Positions 12,030-19,227 of a stretch of DNA of 38,654 bases are shown here, piece by piece. The first letter of the stretch is position 1. Every line of letters starts with the position of its first letter. The DNA lies in the IMG/VR virus record IMGVR_UViG_3300031787_000341, positions 1 through 38,654 of that record. One strand, given 5' to 3'. The translations under genes were made by a program, and so were the position numbers. The notes below the pieces were generated by a model. It was not told where the DNA came from and made no database searches. It saw nothing but the letters and a program-made list of their open reading frames with translations. This stretch comes from a virus.

Positions 12030-12547
12030 TTAAATTTACTTTGGTATAGTTGTAGTTTCTGTCTGTATTCTAGTAGTAGTTCTTTTAGTTCTGTTCGGGT
12101 GAATTTATGTACGGTGTTTGCTTGTTCGTGTAACCATTCTGTAATACCACCTTTTTCTTTTTCAAGTCTTTCAGCAAAGATAGTAAGATTTCCTTGTTTG
12201 TATTCATTGCAAGTTTTACATTGTGGTCTTAAATTATCTGTTAAGAATCTTGTTGCCATGTGCAAACGGGGTATAAAGTGCCCGCACTGTATATGGGATA
12301 TGGGATGTTTCGCATCGCAAGTAAAACATTCTACCAACCCATCTTTCCCCGCATACTTAAACCTTATCATCCTACTTGTTACTTCATCTAAGTCGTCTAT
12401 TAGTGTTTGTAAGTCATCTTCTTCTTGAATAAATCTTGTTGATACTTTTTTTTCTTTCTTATCTGTTCGGTAGTATTGGTGAATCTTACAATAACCCTTA
12501 CCCCAAACATTATTATTACAACCAATTACTTGACATTGTTTTGGCAT
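12026..12547 (-). CDS. NinG-like recombination protein (Rap family), 173 aa
   Basis: The N-terminus (CQVIGCNNNVWGKGYCKIH, residues 5-23) is a cysteine/histidine zinc-binding module. The second part has CFTC at 74-77, then ISHIQCGHFIPR (83-94) and LRPQCKTCNEYKQGN (106-120). C74, C77, C110, C113 and the QCGHFIPR/N segment are the layout of lambda NinG (Rap), an endonuclease-type protein that acts on branched DNA and resembles the HNH fold. Lambda NinG is about 200 residues, so this length is normal. It starts ten bases after the previous gene's stop. Confidence 0.75.
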   Translation of the reverse strand: MPKQCQVIGCNNNVWGKGYCKIHQYYRTDKKEKKVSTRFIQEEDDLQTLIDDLDEVTSRMIRFKYAGKDGLVECFTCDAKHPISHIQCGHFIPRLHMATRFLTDNLRPQCKTCNEYKQGNLTIFAERLEKEKGGITEWLHEQANTVHKFTRTELKELLLEYRQKLQLYQSKFK

Positions 12548-12556
12548 TTCAAATAT

Positions 12557-12826
12557 TTATAAAACTTCAAATTCTGTAGTTACGGTTTTTCTTACATTTA
12601 CCAATGTAGCCTTTTTAAGCATACCGTATTCGGGGTTATATCTATTAGTGTTTGCGGGGTTCCATGTCATATCTGTTGGTTCTTTACAATATCTTGGGTC
12701 GCTTATTTCTGCATTATCAAAATCAACAAAGCCCTTACTTGGTGAATCCCCATAATTATGCTCAAACCCCCAAAATTTACCATTATACATTGCGGCAACA
12801 CCTTCTATTACTTCTACCTTTTTCAT
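12557..12826 (-). CDS. hypothetical protein, 89 aa
   Basis: A beta-rich soluble protein (MKKVEVIEGVAAMYNGKFWG, ending LVNVRKTVTTEFEVL) with the middle rich in N, P, D and Y. No family is recognised. Its start abuts the preceding stop (one-base overlap). Confidence 0.6.
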   Translation of the reverse strand: MKKVEVIEGVAAMYNGKFWGFEHNYGDSPSKGFVDFDNAEISDPRYCKEPTDMTWNPANTNRYNPEYGMLKKATLVNVRKTVTTEFEVL

Positions 12827-13101
12827 TATTTATTTTTTACAGTTATTCTAATTTCTTCTTGATTAGGTAATGTTTGTACGGTTACGGGGAGGTTACCTAA
12901 TAATTCAACCAATTTGTCTTTTACTTTCTCTAATAAAACACCCGTAGTAAATATGTAAATGTAGTTGTAGATAAGACCTTTCGGTTCTAGTAACGCCCCC
13001 ATACCTAACCCCTTAACTTCCGCCCCCCTTAATAACAAATAAGCATCATACAATACTACATCTATATAACCACCCTTAAATGGTACAAGTTCTTTTTTCA
13101 T
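12826..13101 (-). CDS. hypothetical protein, 91 aa
   Basis: Alternating beta strands and a C-terminal helix (LEKVKDKLVELLGNLPVTVQ) suggest a small alpha/beta fold. The start is MKKELVPFKGGYIDVVLYDA. No family is recognised. It lies two bases downstream of the first gene of the operon. Confidence 0.6.
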   Translation of the reverse strand: MKKELVPFKGGYIDVVLYDAYLLLRGAEVKGLGMGALLEPKGLIYNYIYIFTTGVLLEKVKDKLVELLGNLPVTVQTLPNQEEIRITVKNK

Positions 13102-13103
13102 TA

Positions 13104-13298
13104 CTAAATTTTTGAACGTAACTTATCAATAAAATCACACAGTTCTATAAATTCATTATAATCAAGATACATTTCAGATACAACTTCACTATCAGCATCA
13201 ACTTTCATCAACCTAACAATAGATGATGTGCTATAATGAATAAACTCAAAACTACCGTTTTCACTTTCTGAAGTAAATAATTGCAACCATTTTTCCAT
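13104..13298 (-). CDS. hypothetical small protein, first gene of the minus operon, 64 aa
   Basis: The ATG at 13298 (MEKWLQLFTSESENGSFEFI) lies six bases after a consensus -7 element; the upstream ATG at 13331 would overlap the promoter, so I reject it. The protein is acidic, with YLDYNEFIELCDFIDKLRSK at the end forming a helix. No family is recognised. Confidence 0.55.
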   Translation of the reverse strand: MEKWLQLFTSESENGSFEFIHYSTSSIVRLMKVDADSEVVSEMYLDYNEFIELCDFIDKLRSKI

Positions 13299-13303
13299 AA
13301 ACA

Positions 13304-13334
13304 CAAAATTAACCAACCAACCAACCACCACAAA
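13304..13334 (-). promoter_or_regulatory. promoter of the minus operon with AACC-repeat spacer
   Basis: On the minus strand TTTG (13331-13334), a 19-base spacer and TAATTTTG (13304-13311). The spacer is built of tandem four-base units (plus-strand AACC repeated four times). The transcription start would fall almost at the start codon. Confidence 0.65.
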
Positions 13335-13359
13335 TTAAAACTACCTTAAAAAATATTTT

Positions 13360-13392
13360 TTTGTTTTTCGTATGTGTTTTTTATTATTTTTG
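13360..13392 (+). promoter_or_regulatory. promoter of the replication operon
   Basis: TTTG (13360-13363), 21 bases, TATTTTTG (13385-13392). It diverges from the minus promoter at 13304-13334 with the two -33 elements about 26 bases apart. The leader to the ATG at 13510 is roughly 110 nt and highly structured. Confidence 0.6.
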
Positions 13393-13403
13393 CGATACAG
13401 TTC

Positions 13404-13508
13404 ATCACCTTTGTGATTTAGTAAAAGCTGCCGACACAGCTAACATAAAACTTATTTGAACCTGTATGGGGGCGGCTGTCGGGCCAAACCCGTACAGGTT
13501 ATTTTTTG
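13404..13508 (+). promoter_or_regulatory. structured leader with complementary hairpin loops and a terminator before the HNH gene
   Basis: Hairpin 1 is ATCAC/GTGAT (13404-13417). Hairpin 2 is AGCTG-CCGACA-CAGCT (13426-13441). Hairpin 3 is a 12-bp stem (13459-13470 with 13489-13500, one G-T wobble) whose apical GGC-TGTCGG-GCC carries the loop TGTCGG (13477-13482), the exact complement of the CCGACA loop. It is followed by ATTTTTTG, so hairpin 3 is an intrinsic terminator ending one base before the start codon. The design suggests attenuation or a ligand- or protein-controlled switch over the replication genes. It matches no riboswitch class that I can name. Confidence 0.55.
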
Positions 13509-13509
13509 T

Positions 13510-14151
13510 ATGAAAACGCATTTGATAAAAGGTACACGGAATTATTTTATTTCATCAAATGGTTATGTCTTTAAGGTGGAAAAGGGTAAAGAGATTAGGT
13601 GTAAAGCTAGGTTAACACCTAAATCTAAAGAGGTTAGAGTTTTTGTTAATGGTAAGGACTGTAATCTATTATATTTGATGATAGAGTATTTTTTTGGGGA
13701 AATAAAGCCAACAGATAGTATAAAGTTCAAGATTAATAAAAATTTAGAGATTAGTTACAATTCTATTAGGATTAGGTCGGCTATTGGGAATGATAAACTT
13801 TCAGCACACGAAGAAAAACTGCTTTTTGATTTTAATTGTCATATTAAAGCCACATCTGCTAATGCTAGGGCTATGGATAAAATAACTGGTATAGAAGTTT
13901 TTAAGGTGTTACAAATTTCTGATTTTAGATGCGTTTACTGTGGTTGTCAATTACATCCAAAAACCTTTCACTTAGACCACTTTCAAAGTTTACATAAGGG
14001 TGGAAAGAATAGGTTTAGAAACTTAGTTGCAAGCTGCAATATTTGTAACTTAATGAAGGGTGCTATGGATGGAAATGAATTTTATGCAATGTGCAAGAAA
14101 ATAGTTAGTAAATATCTTTATGCAAATAATTTACCAATTGAAAGTCAATAA
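13510..14151 (+). CDS. HNH endonuclease-type protein with NUMOD4-like N-terminus, 213 aa
   Basis: From the ATG at 13510 (MKTHLIKGTRNYFISSNGYV) the first 75 residues resemble the NUMOD4/AP2-type DNA-binding segment of phage HNH homing nucleases (NYFISSNGYVFKVEKGKEIR). The C-terminus has an HNH core: CVYC (141-144), FHLDHFQSLHKGG (153-165), N171, and CNICN (176-180). It is the first gene of the replication operon. It could be a homing endonuclease or a domesticated nuclease. An upstream ATG at 13456 lies in the terminator stem and is unlikely. The CxxC, LDH and CNxCN residues are all present, so nuclease activity is plausible. Confidence 0.7.
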   Translation: MKTHLIKGTRNYFISSNGYVFKVEKGKEIRCKARLTPKSKEVRVFVNGKDCNLLYLMIEYFFGEIKPTDSIKFKINKNLEISYNSIRIRSAIGNDKLSAHEEKLLFDFNCHIKATSANARAMDKITGIEVFKVLQISDFRCVYCGCQLHPKTFHLDHFQSLHKGGKNRFRNLVASCNICNLMKGAMDGNEFYAMCKKIVSKYLYANNLPIESQ

Positions 14152-14191
14152 ATTATGAAAAAATTAGTAAAAAATTTAAAACAACAGACAA

Positions 14192-15034
14192 ATGCCTAAA
14201 AAAGACGCTTTTTATTTCCCACACGATTACAATGCCGCTAACGATGTAAAATGCCTTTTTCTTAGGCAGCAACTTGGTATGGAAGGGTATGGTATTTTTT
14301 GGTTTTTGGTTGAACAATTAGCTAATTCAGGTGGTAAATTGCCGTTGCAAATTATTCCCGTTTTAGCCATGCAAATGCAGGTTCCAGAGGTGAAAGTAAC
14401 TGCTGTTATTAAGCAATTTGGTCTTTTTGAGGTAGAAGAAAATGAGATTTTCTTTAGTAATAGACTAAATGCGCATCTGTTTGAAAGAGAGCAAATTAGA
14501 TTAAGAAATTCAGATAAAGGAAAGAAAAGTGGCGAAAAAAGAGCAGCAATGGTTCAACAACGGTTAAACAACGGTTCAACTGCGGATGAACAAAGGAAAG
14601 GAAAGGAAACTAAAGGAAATGAAAAGAAAGTAAAAGAAAGTAAAGAAAAGGAAACTAAAGAAAAAACGGTAAACGGAATTTTGGAAGAATCATGGATTAA
14701 TGCACAAAGAATCCTAAAAGACGACAAACCCTACATTGAAGCCATAGCCATGAAACACAGGGTTGAGTTTAAACAAATTCAAGTTAGGCTCAATGCTTTC
14801 CTGAAAAGATTAGACGAAACCCTAGATTGGAAAGATGTGCCCGCTTTAAAACGGCACTTTTCAAATTCACTAAACAAACACGGTGTAGCTGTTCCTGATT
14901 TTAGTTCGGGGGATGTTGGCAGAAAAACAGCGATAGTAGAACCGCCCATGACAATGACGAAAGAGGAAATGATGTACGGGTGGGATGAACCGCCAAAGGA
15001 TGAATACGATTACTCGAATATTAGTTGGGATTAA
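14192..15034 (+). CDS. DUF4373-type replication protein, 280 aa
   Basis: Residues 1-95 (KKDAFYFPHDYNAANDVKCL, then FLRQQLGMEGYGIFWFLVEQ) match the Lin1244/Lin1753-like (DUF4373) N-terminal domain, a winged-helix-like region found in phage replication proteins. A basic, repetitive linker follows (residues 120-165; alternating K, E, T and G). The C-terminal half is helical and resembles a DnaD/helicase-loader partner. In many phages such a protein precedes a DnaC-type ATPase, as here, and is thought to bind the origin and load the helicase. Whether it initiates replication or only assists cannot be told. Confidence 0.65.
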   Translation: MPKKDAFYFPHDYNAANDVKCLFLRQQLGMEGYGIFWFLVEQLANSGGKLPLQIIPVLAMQMQVPEVKVTAVIKQFGLFEVEENEIFFSNRLNAHLFEREQIRLRNSDKGKKSGEKRAAMVQQRLNNGSTADEQRKGKETKGNEKKVKESKEKETKEKTVNGILEESWINAQRILKDDKPYIEAIAMKHRVEFKQIQVRLNAFLKRLDETLDWKDVPALKRHFSNSLNKHGVAVPDFSSGDVGRKTAIVEPPMTMTKEEMMYGWDEPPKDEYDYSNISWD

Positions 15035-15054
15035 CCACCCGAAAAAAGTAAAAC

Positions 15055-15648
15055 ATGAAGTTTTCAGAAATCATAATTCAGGAAGGCAAAAAAATAACCC
15101 CAAATTTTAGTTTAGACGCTAATAATTTGAGAAAAAACTACCAAACGGTGTATGAGGGGTTTAAGAATAGCTTTATTTGCCCCTTAGAGTGCCCAAAAAA
15201 GGGCTTTCTCCATGTTGGTGGGGTAGGAGTAGGAAAGACAATTTTGATGCGAATTTTCCAGCGTATAATGCGAAATACGGAAAGACGGTTTAAATGGCTT
15301 TCTGCCTATGAGTTAAAAGACCTTTTGGAAACAGAGGGGGTTGCTTGGGTAAAAAAGCATTACGGAAGGGATTTAAAACAAGATTTGTACATTGACGATA
15401 TAGGGGTTACTTCATCCGATTACATGAAGTATGGAAACACAACTAACATTTTAGCGGAACTGCTACTTGAACGGTACGATTTGTTTATTAGCGAGGGGTA
15501 CTTAACCCACCTTTCCACTAACCTACCACCCCGCCACAATGATGCAAAAGTTCCTACTTTAGAAAAAATTTTAACAGCAAGGGTGATGGATAGAGTTCGT
15601 GAAATGTGCCAAATCATTACTTTTGAGGGTGGAAGCCTTCGTAAATAA
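15055..15648 (+). CDS. DnaC-like helicase-loader ATPase, 197 aa
   Basis: Walker A GGVGVGKT (55-62) and Walker B DLYIDDIG (110-117) with the usual spacing mark an AAA+ ATPase of the DnaC/IstB type. The N-terminal region is short, and LERYDLFISEGYLTHLSTNL resembles sensor 1 (THLSTN). The C-terminus carries RVMDRVREM, where R residues may act as an arginine finger. DnaC-type loaders open DnaB rings and place them at origins. The immediate neighbour downstream is the DnaB-like helicase, with a 12-base gap. Confidence 0.8.
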   Translation: MKFSEIIIQEGKKITPNFSLDANNLRKNYQTVYEGFKNSFICPLECPKKGFLHVGGVGVGKTILMRIFQRIMRNTERRFKWLSAYELKDLLETEGVAWVKKHYGRDLKQDLYIDDIGVTSSDYMKYGNTTNILAELLLERYDLFISEGYLTHLSTNLPPRHNDAKVPTLEKILTARVMDRVREMCQIITFEGGSLRK

Positions 15649-15660
15649 CCTGTAGAAAAC

Positions 15661-17100
15661 ATGACTAAGACCAAGAAAAAAGACGATTTATCATTGATTT
15701 TCGGGAAGGTTCAACCAAATGCGAAGGAATCAGAGAAGTATGTTTTAGGGGTTTGCTTGAACCATCCGAAAGAATATCTTACAGCCGTAAAAGAAATTTT
15801 AAAGCCTGAAGATTTTTACGTTTCCGAAAATGCTATTATTTACGAAGCGGTTGTAGAAATTTCAGAAAAAACAGTACCCGATATTAGGCTTGTTATGGAA
15901 CATTTAAAATCGGGTGAAAAATTAGAGCAAATTGGCGGGATGCCATTTTTGGTTTCTTTTTTGGAGGTTACCCCAACAGCCACGCCTATTAGGCAACATT
16001 GCTTGATAATTAAGCAAAAAAGCCTACAAAGAAAGTTGGTTGAATTTAGTTCAAAAACACTAACTGCCGCAATGGATGATGGTGAAGATGTTTTTGAAAC
16101 ATTAAGATATTCCGAAAACTACCTTTCAGAAATAAACAACGAACTTGCACAAATGAAGGTTACGCCAATAGAAAACGTAGCCGCAAATGTGATTGATAGT
16201 TTCTGCGAAAAAGTGTACAAAGCAAGACGTGGTGAGGTAGATGAAAAAGCTGTTTACACAGGAATAAAAGAATGGGATGAAATGAATGGTGCTTTATTTA
16301 ACGGTTTGTATATTATCGCAGGTCGCCCCGCAATGGGTAAGGGTGTACACCTAACGCAACTGGCAGTAAACATGGGTAAAAGATACAAGATAGGAATTGT
16401 GAACGGGGAAATGACAAACGAACAATTACTCATAAGAATTGGGTGTAACTTGAAAGGAATAGATAACTTTTTGTTTAAGAAAAAGCCCGAATATATCAAA
16501 GATGAAGATATGGATTTGGTTCGTGAAGCAATGGATGAAGCTATACAATTGAACATAAAACTTGAAGATAAAAGACGAATAGATGTAATTGCAAATAAGA
16601 TAAGATTGTGGGTTAAACAAGACGGGGTGCAATGTGTATTGGCAGACTTTCTTACCATATTCCAAGTGCCACCCGAACACGAAAGATACATGACCGACAA
16701 ACAAAAAGTAGATTATGTGTTGAATGTGTTTGTGAATCTTACAAAAGAATTGAAAATACCTATCATTCTTTACGCACAGATGAACCGTGAAATACTAGGC
16801 AGGCATGGTAAAAAAGAACCAAACCTTGCAGACTTAAAGCAGTCGGGCAGTATTGAAGAACTTGCCTACCAAGTATCTTTCTTACACCGCCCCGAATATT
16901 ACGACCCACAAGCAACAGTAGATGAAGATGGTAACGACATAAAAGGTCTTATGTACCAAATAGTAGCAAAACACAGAGATGGTAGAATAGGAAGAATAAA
17001 ACTTAAAGCCCACCTTGAAAAATCATTATTAACAGAATGGGAAGAAGAAACATTTGACTTTAAAAAAGCAATAGGGACGGCAGAACCACTACCATTCTAA
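15661..17100 (+). CDS. DnaB-like replicative helicase, 479 aa
   Basis: The N-terminal helical domain (1-165) has the SEKYVLGVCLNHPKEYL pattern of DnaB. Walker A is AGRPAMGKGVHLTQ: G221...GK226-227, where the usual S/T after K is G228. The Walker B-like ADFLTIF follows VQCVL. The later motif is ILYAQMNREILGR, then LKQSGSIEELAYQVSFLHRP (the DnaB H3/H4 region). The length matches DnaB (about 470). It would unwind the fork as a hexamer loaded by the product encoded just before it. The missing S/T is unusual and may reduce ATP handling, or K-G may be tolerated. Confidence 0.8.
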   Translation: MTKTKKKDDLSLIFGKVQPNAKESEKYVLGVCLNHPKEYLTAVKEILKPEDFYVSENAIIYEAVVEISEKTVPDIRLVMEHLKSGEKLEQIGGMPFLVSFLEVTPTATPIRQHCLIIKQKSLQRKLVEFSSKTLTAAMDDGEDVFETLRYSENYLSEINNELAQMKVTPIENVAANVIDSFCEKVYKARRGEVDEKAVYTGIKEWDEMNGALFNGLYIIAGRPAMGKGVHLTQLAVNMGKRYKIGIVNGEMTNEQLLIRIGCNLKGIDNFLFKKKPEYIKDEDMDLVREAMDEAIQLNIKLEDKRRIDVIANKIRLWVKQDGVQCVLADFLTIFQVPPEHERYMTDKQKVDYVLNVFVNLTKELKIPIILYAQMNREILGRHGKKEPNLADLKQSGSIEELAYQVSFLHRPEYYDPQATVDEDGNDIKGLMYQIVAKHRDGRIGRIKLKAHLEKSLLTEWEEETFDFKKAIGTAEPLPF

Positions 17101-17154
17101 ATTAAAATAACCTTAAAACTAAAATACTTGGTTATTTGTATGTAGTGGGAGTAG

Positions 17155-17162
17155 TAAATTTG
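17155..17162 (+). promoter_or_regulatory. -7 element upstream of ssb
   Basis: TAAATTTG lies 26 bases before the ssb start. TTTG occurs 16 bases upstream, slightly closer than usual. A secondary promoter for SSB and the distal small genes is plausible. Confidence 0.45.
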
Positions 17163-17188
17163 ATTTATACTTTTAAAATAAACACACA

Positions 17189-17578
17189 ATGCTAAAATTA
17201 GAATTAATTGGAAACTTGGGACAAGATGCAGTAGTAAATAATGTTAATGGGAAAACAGTTGTAAATTTCTCGGTAGCAATTACTGAAAAGTGGAAAGGGG
17301 TTGGTGGTGAACCTATGGAGAAAACATATTGGGTGTCCTGCGCTTATTGGGCTGAAAAGACTAAAGTAGCAGAATATCTTAAAAAAGGAACATCTGTTTT
17401 CTTGGAAGGAACCCCCGAGGCATCCCTTTACACAAACAAACAAGGACAAACTATTCCTCAATTAAAAGTAAGAGTAAGTTACTTGAAACTTTTATCTAAG
17501 GGTAATAGTGGTGGAACGCAGCAACAAAATGAGAACGCAAACGATATTACAGAACCAATAGAAAACTTGCCATTTTAA
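17189..17578 (+). CDS. ssb: single-stranded DNA-binding protein, 129 aa
   Basis: A standard OB-fold SSB: MLKLELIGNLGQDAVVNNVN, NFSVAITEKWKG, YWVSCAYWAEKTKVAEYLKK, GTSVFLEGTP (the GxxVxVxG strand). The tail is polar and acidic, ending ENLPF, the C-terminal tip (D/E-rich plus PF) that recruits replication and recombination partners. At 129 residues it is shorter than E. coli SSB because of the shortened linker. It has its own promoter-like sequence. It probably protects single strands made by the DnaB helicase and the exonucleases. Confidence 0.92.
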   Translation: MLKLELIGNLGQDAVVNNVNGKTVVNFSVAITEKWKGVGGEPMEKTYWVSCAYWAEKTKVAEYLKKGTSVFLEGTPEASLYTNKQGQTIPQLKVRVSYLKLLSKGNSGGTQQQNENANDITEPIENLPF

Positions 17579-17589
17579 ATTAGTATAAT

Positions 17590-17802
17590 ATGGAAAAAAC
17601 ATTTAAAGTATTGCCTCCTACTATGCCTAATTTTGTAAGGTTTGAAAAATCTGTTGGTTTAAGACAAGATGGTTTTCAAAAAGATGAAGGGTTTGATATA
17701 GCCAACTTTACAAAAGAAGAAGCACAAGATTTTGCAGAGTTAATGTACAGAACTTTTATGGAACATTGGGAGAAACGTAAATTAAAGATTGGTCAAAAAT
17801 AA
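17590..17802 (+). CDS. hypothetical small protein, 70 aa
   Basis: Residues 1-35 (MEKTFKVLPPTMPNFVRFEK) are followed by a helical end NFTKEEAQDFAELMYRTFME. The NFTKEEAQDFAELM segment resembles the small proteins encoded next to SSB in other Bacteroidetes phages. Function unknown. It follows ssb by 11 bases. Confidence 0.6.
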   Translation: MEKTFKVLPPTMPNFVRFEKSVGLRQDGFQKDEGFDIANFTKEEAQDFAELMYRTFMEHWEKRKLKIGQK

Positions 17803-17812
17803 ACACACAACT

Positions 17813-18022
17813 ATGAGTAAACAGCAAACGGCAGTAGATTGGTTGATTGATACAATGGCAAATTCTGCATCTATGAATCAACCTGAAATAGACAAAGTAT
17901 TTGAGCAAGCCAAGCAAATGGAACGCCAGCAGATTATTGATGCTTGGCTAGATGGTTTACAGAAAAATGAATTACAAACTCAAATTGCGAAGAAGTATTA
18001 CGAAAGAATTTATGGAGAATAA
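17813..18022 (+). CDS. small phage protein, paralogue of 9188-9406, 69 aa
   Basis: From the ATG at 17813, MSKQQTAVDWLIDTMANSAS. An earlier in-frame ATG at 17789 overlaps the previous gene. The motif QAKQMERQQIIDAWLDGLQK and terminal YYERIYGE match the protein at 9188-9406. Two diverged copies in different operons suggest recent duplication within the genome. Function unknown. Confidence 0.6.
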   Translation: MSKQQTAVDWLIDTMANSASMNQPEIDKVFEQAKQMERQQIIDAWLDGLQKNELQTQIAKKYYERIYGE

Positions 18023-18212
18023 AGACAAGAATATTAGTATAAAAGTTACAGTAGAGTATTACATCAAAGATGCTATTAGCGAGTTTGATTTTGTTAATGA
18101 CTTTTACGAGGACGCATTTAATTGGTACAAATTTATTTCAGATGATTTTAGAGATTCTCCCGAAAACTTTACTGATAATGTAAAAGTGGTTAAAGTAGAA
18201 ACTTGCAAATAA
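18012..18212 (+). CDS. hypothetical small protein, 66 aa
   Basis: I prefer the ATG at 18012 (MENKDKNISIKVTVEYYIKD) since the longer form overlaps the preceding gene by 71 bases. The chain has one beta pair (ISIKVTVEYYI) and an acidic D/E/F/Y-rich middle. No family is recognised. Confidence 0.55.
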   Translation: MENKDKNISIKVTVEYYIKDAISEFDFVNDFYEDAFNWYKFISDDFRDSPENFTDNVKVVKVETCK

Positions 18213-18566
18213 ATGGTTTACGTAGCATCCAACATACTTGCAGCCGATACCGTTCAAGAACTACTTGATGTATTAGATGCTTATTATTTAAGTAAAGAGT
18301 GGATAGAGATTAATGGTAGAATCCGCCCCCGTATCATATACCGATTATACGGTAACATGAAAAGAAGAATATACGAAGATAGAAAGGTGGATATTGTATC
18401 ATTAAGAGAGTTGGTAGAGAAATTAAAAATAAGCAGCCCCGTTACAGAAGAAGAACTTGCAGAGTGGGAGAAAAGATACGGTAAACTACCTAAACTATCC
18501 AAAGACAAAGCAGAAGAACTTTGGCAAAAAATAATGGAGAGAATAAATAAAAACAAAGAAAAATGA
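18213..18566 (+). CDS. hypothetical helical protein, 117 aa
   Basis: A mostly helical, charged protein: TVQELLDVLDAYYLSKEWIE, then RPRIIYRLYGNMKRRIYEDR, and a C-terminal helix LSKDKAEELWQKIMERINKN. No membrane segment and no family is recognised. It starts directly after the previous stop and overlaps the next gene by 4 bases. Confidence 0.6.
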   Translation: MVYVASNILAADTVQELLDVLDAYYLSKEWIEINGRIRPRIIYRLYGNMKRRIYEDRKVDIVSLRELVEKLKISSPVTEEELAEWEKRYGKLPKLSKDKAEELWQKIMERINKNKEK

Positions 18567-18796
18567 CAGCTTCTTTTGTTTCGGAATTTGATTTGTGGTT
18601 AGACCGTAGGTTTGGTGTAGAAAAAATAAACGATTTGTCTTATATATTGTGGTATAATGGAAGTTGGTGTTTTTTAAAAATTAATATTATGCCAAATTCT
18701 AAAGATGTAAAAATAATGCCACTTAATATAAATGATAATATAGGCTTGGGAAAAGGAAAGTCAATTAATCTTAGATTTAAAAGAAAAAAAAAATAA
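18563..18796 (+). CDS. hypothetical small protein, 77 aa
   Basis: A soluble protein with a C-terminal basic tail (LRFKRKKK). The beginning, MTASFVSEFDLWLDRRFGVE, is helical and the middle beta-like. It is markedly AT-rich in its 3' half. No family is recognised. Confidence 0.5.
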   Translation: MTASFVSEFDLWLDRRFGVEKINDLSYILWYNGSWCFLKINIMPNSKDVKIMPLNINDNIGLGKGKSINLRFKRKKK

Positions 18797-18799
18797 AAC

Positions 18800-19078
18800 A
18801 TGACAGCAACAGCAGCATTAGCAAAATACCTATTAGAAGGTAATGTAGTTTCTATTATGGATGGGTTTAAGTTGTTTGGTATTACAAACGTCCCCCGTGA
18901 AATATCAAGAGCTATTGAACAACCATTTAATGTAATAGTAAGCAGAACCCCCAAGAAATTCAAATCCCGTTATGGTAGAAAAGGAGAATACTACGAGTAC
19001 AGACTTAACTACACCGACTACAACAAAAACGGAATTAAAAAGATGAAAGATTATATTAAAGAAAAATCTACAAAATGA
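18800..19078 (+). CDS. hypothetical protein, 92 aa
   Basis: MTATAALAKYLLEGNVVSIM starts with a helix; a beta-like middle (FNVIVSRTPKKFKSRYGRKG) and a basic end follow. The N-terminus, with GFKLFGITNVPREISRAIEQ, suggests a DNA-binding winged-helix-like module (as in helix-turn-helix proteins that replace promoters' -35 contacts), but this is weak. Its stop overlaps the next start (ATGA). Confidence 0.55.
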   Translation: MTATAALAKYLLEGNVVSIMDGFKLFGITNVPREISRAIEQPFNVIVSRTPKKFKSRYGRKGEYYEYRLNYTDYNKNGIKKMKDYIKEKSTK

Positions 19079-19227
19079 ACCGAAAACAAGCCAAGAAAAT
19101 AAGAAAAGCAGCTAAAGCTATTTCTACACTTTACGGGAACGATGAAGAAAAAGTGTACAAAGAAATGAAGCAGGTTCAAAAGACGCTAACTAAAACCCAA
19201 AAGACAAACAATGGCAGAAACAAGTAA
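19075..19227 (+). CDS. basic helical micro-protein, 50 aa
   Basis: Fifty codons from an ATG that overlaps the preceding stop: MNRKQAKKIRKAAKAISTLY, ending NNGRNK. It is rich in K, A and Q and reads as a single charged helix. It overlaps the methyltransferase start by 17 bases. DNA- or RNA-binding is a reasonable guess from charge only. Confidence 0.5.
   Translation: MNRKQAKKIRKAAKAISTLYGNDEEKVYKEMKQVQKTLTKTQKTNNGRNK

Noticed and set aside
14155-14199. 14-codon frame MKKLVKNLKQQTNA before the DUF4373 gene
   Set aside because: Too short to support; it overlaps the next start and may act only as leader.
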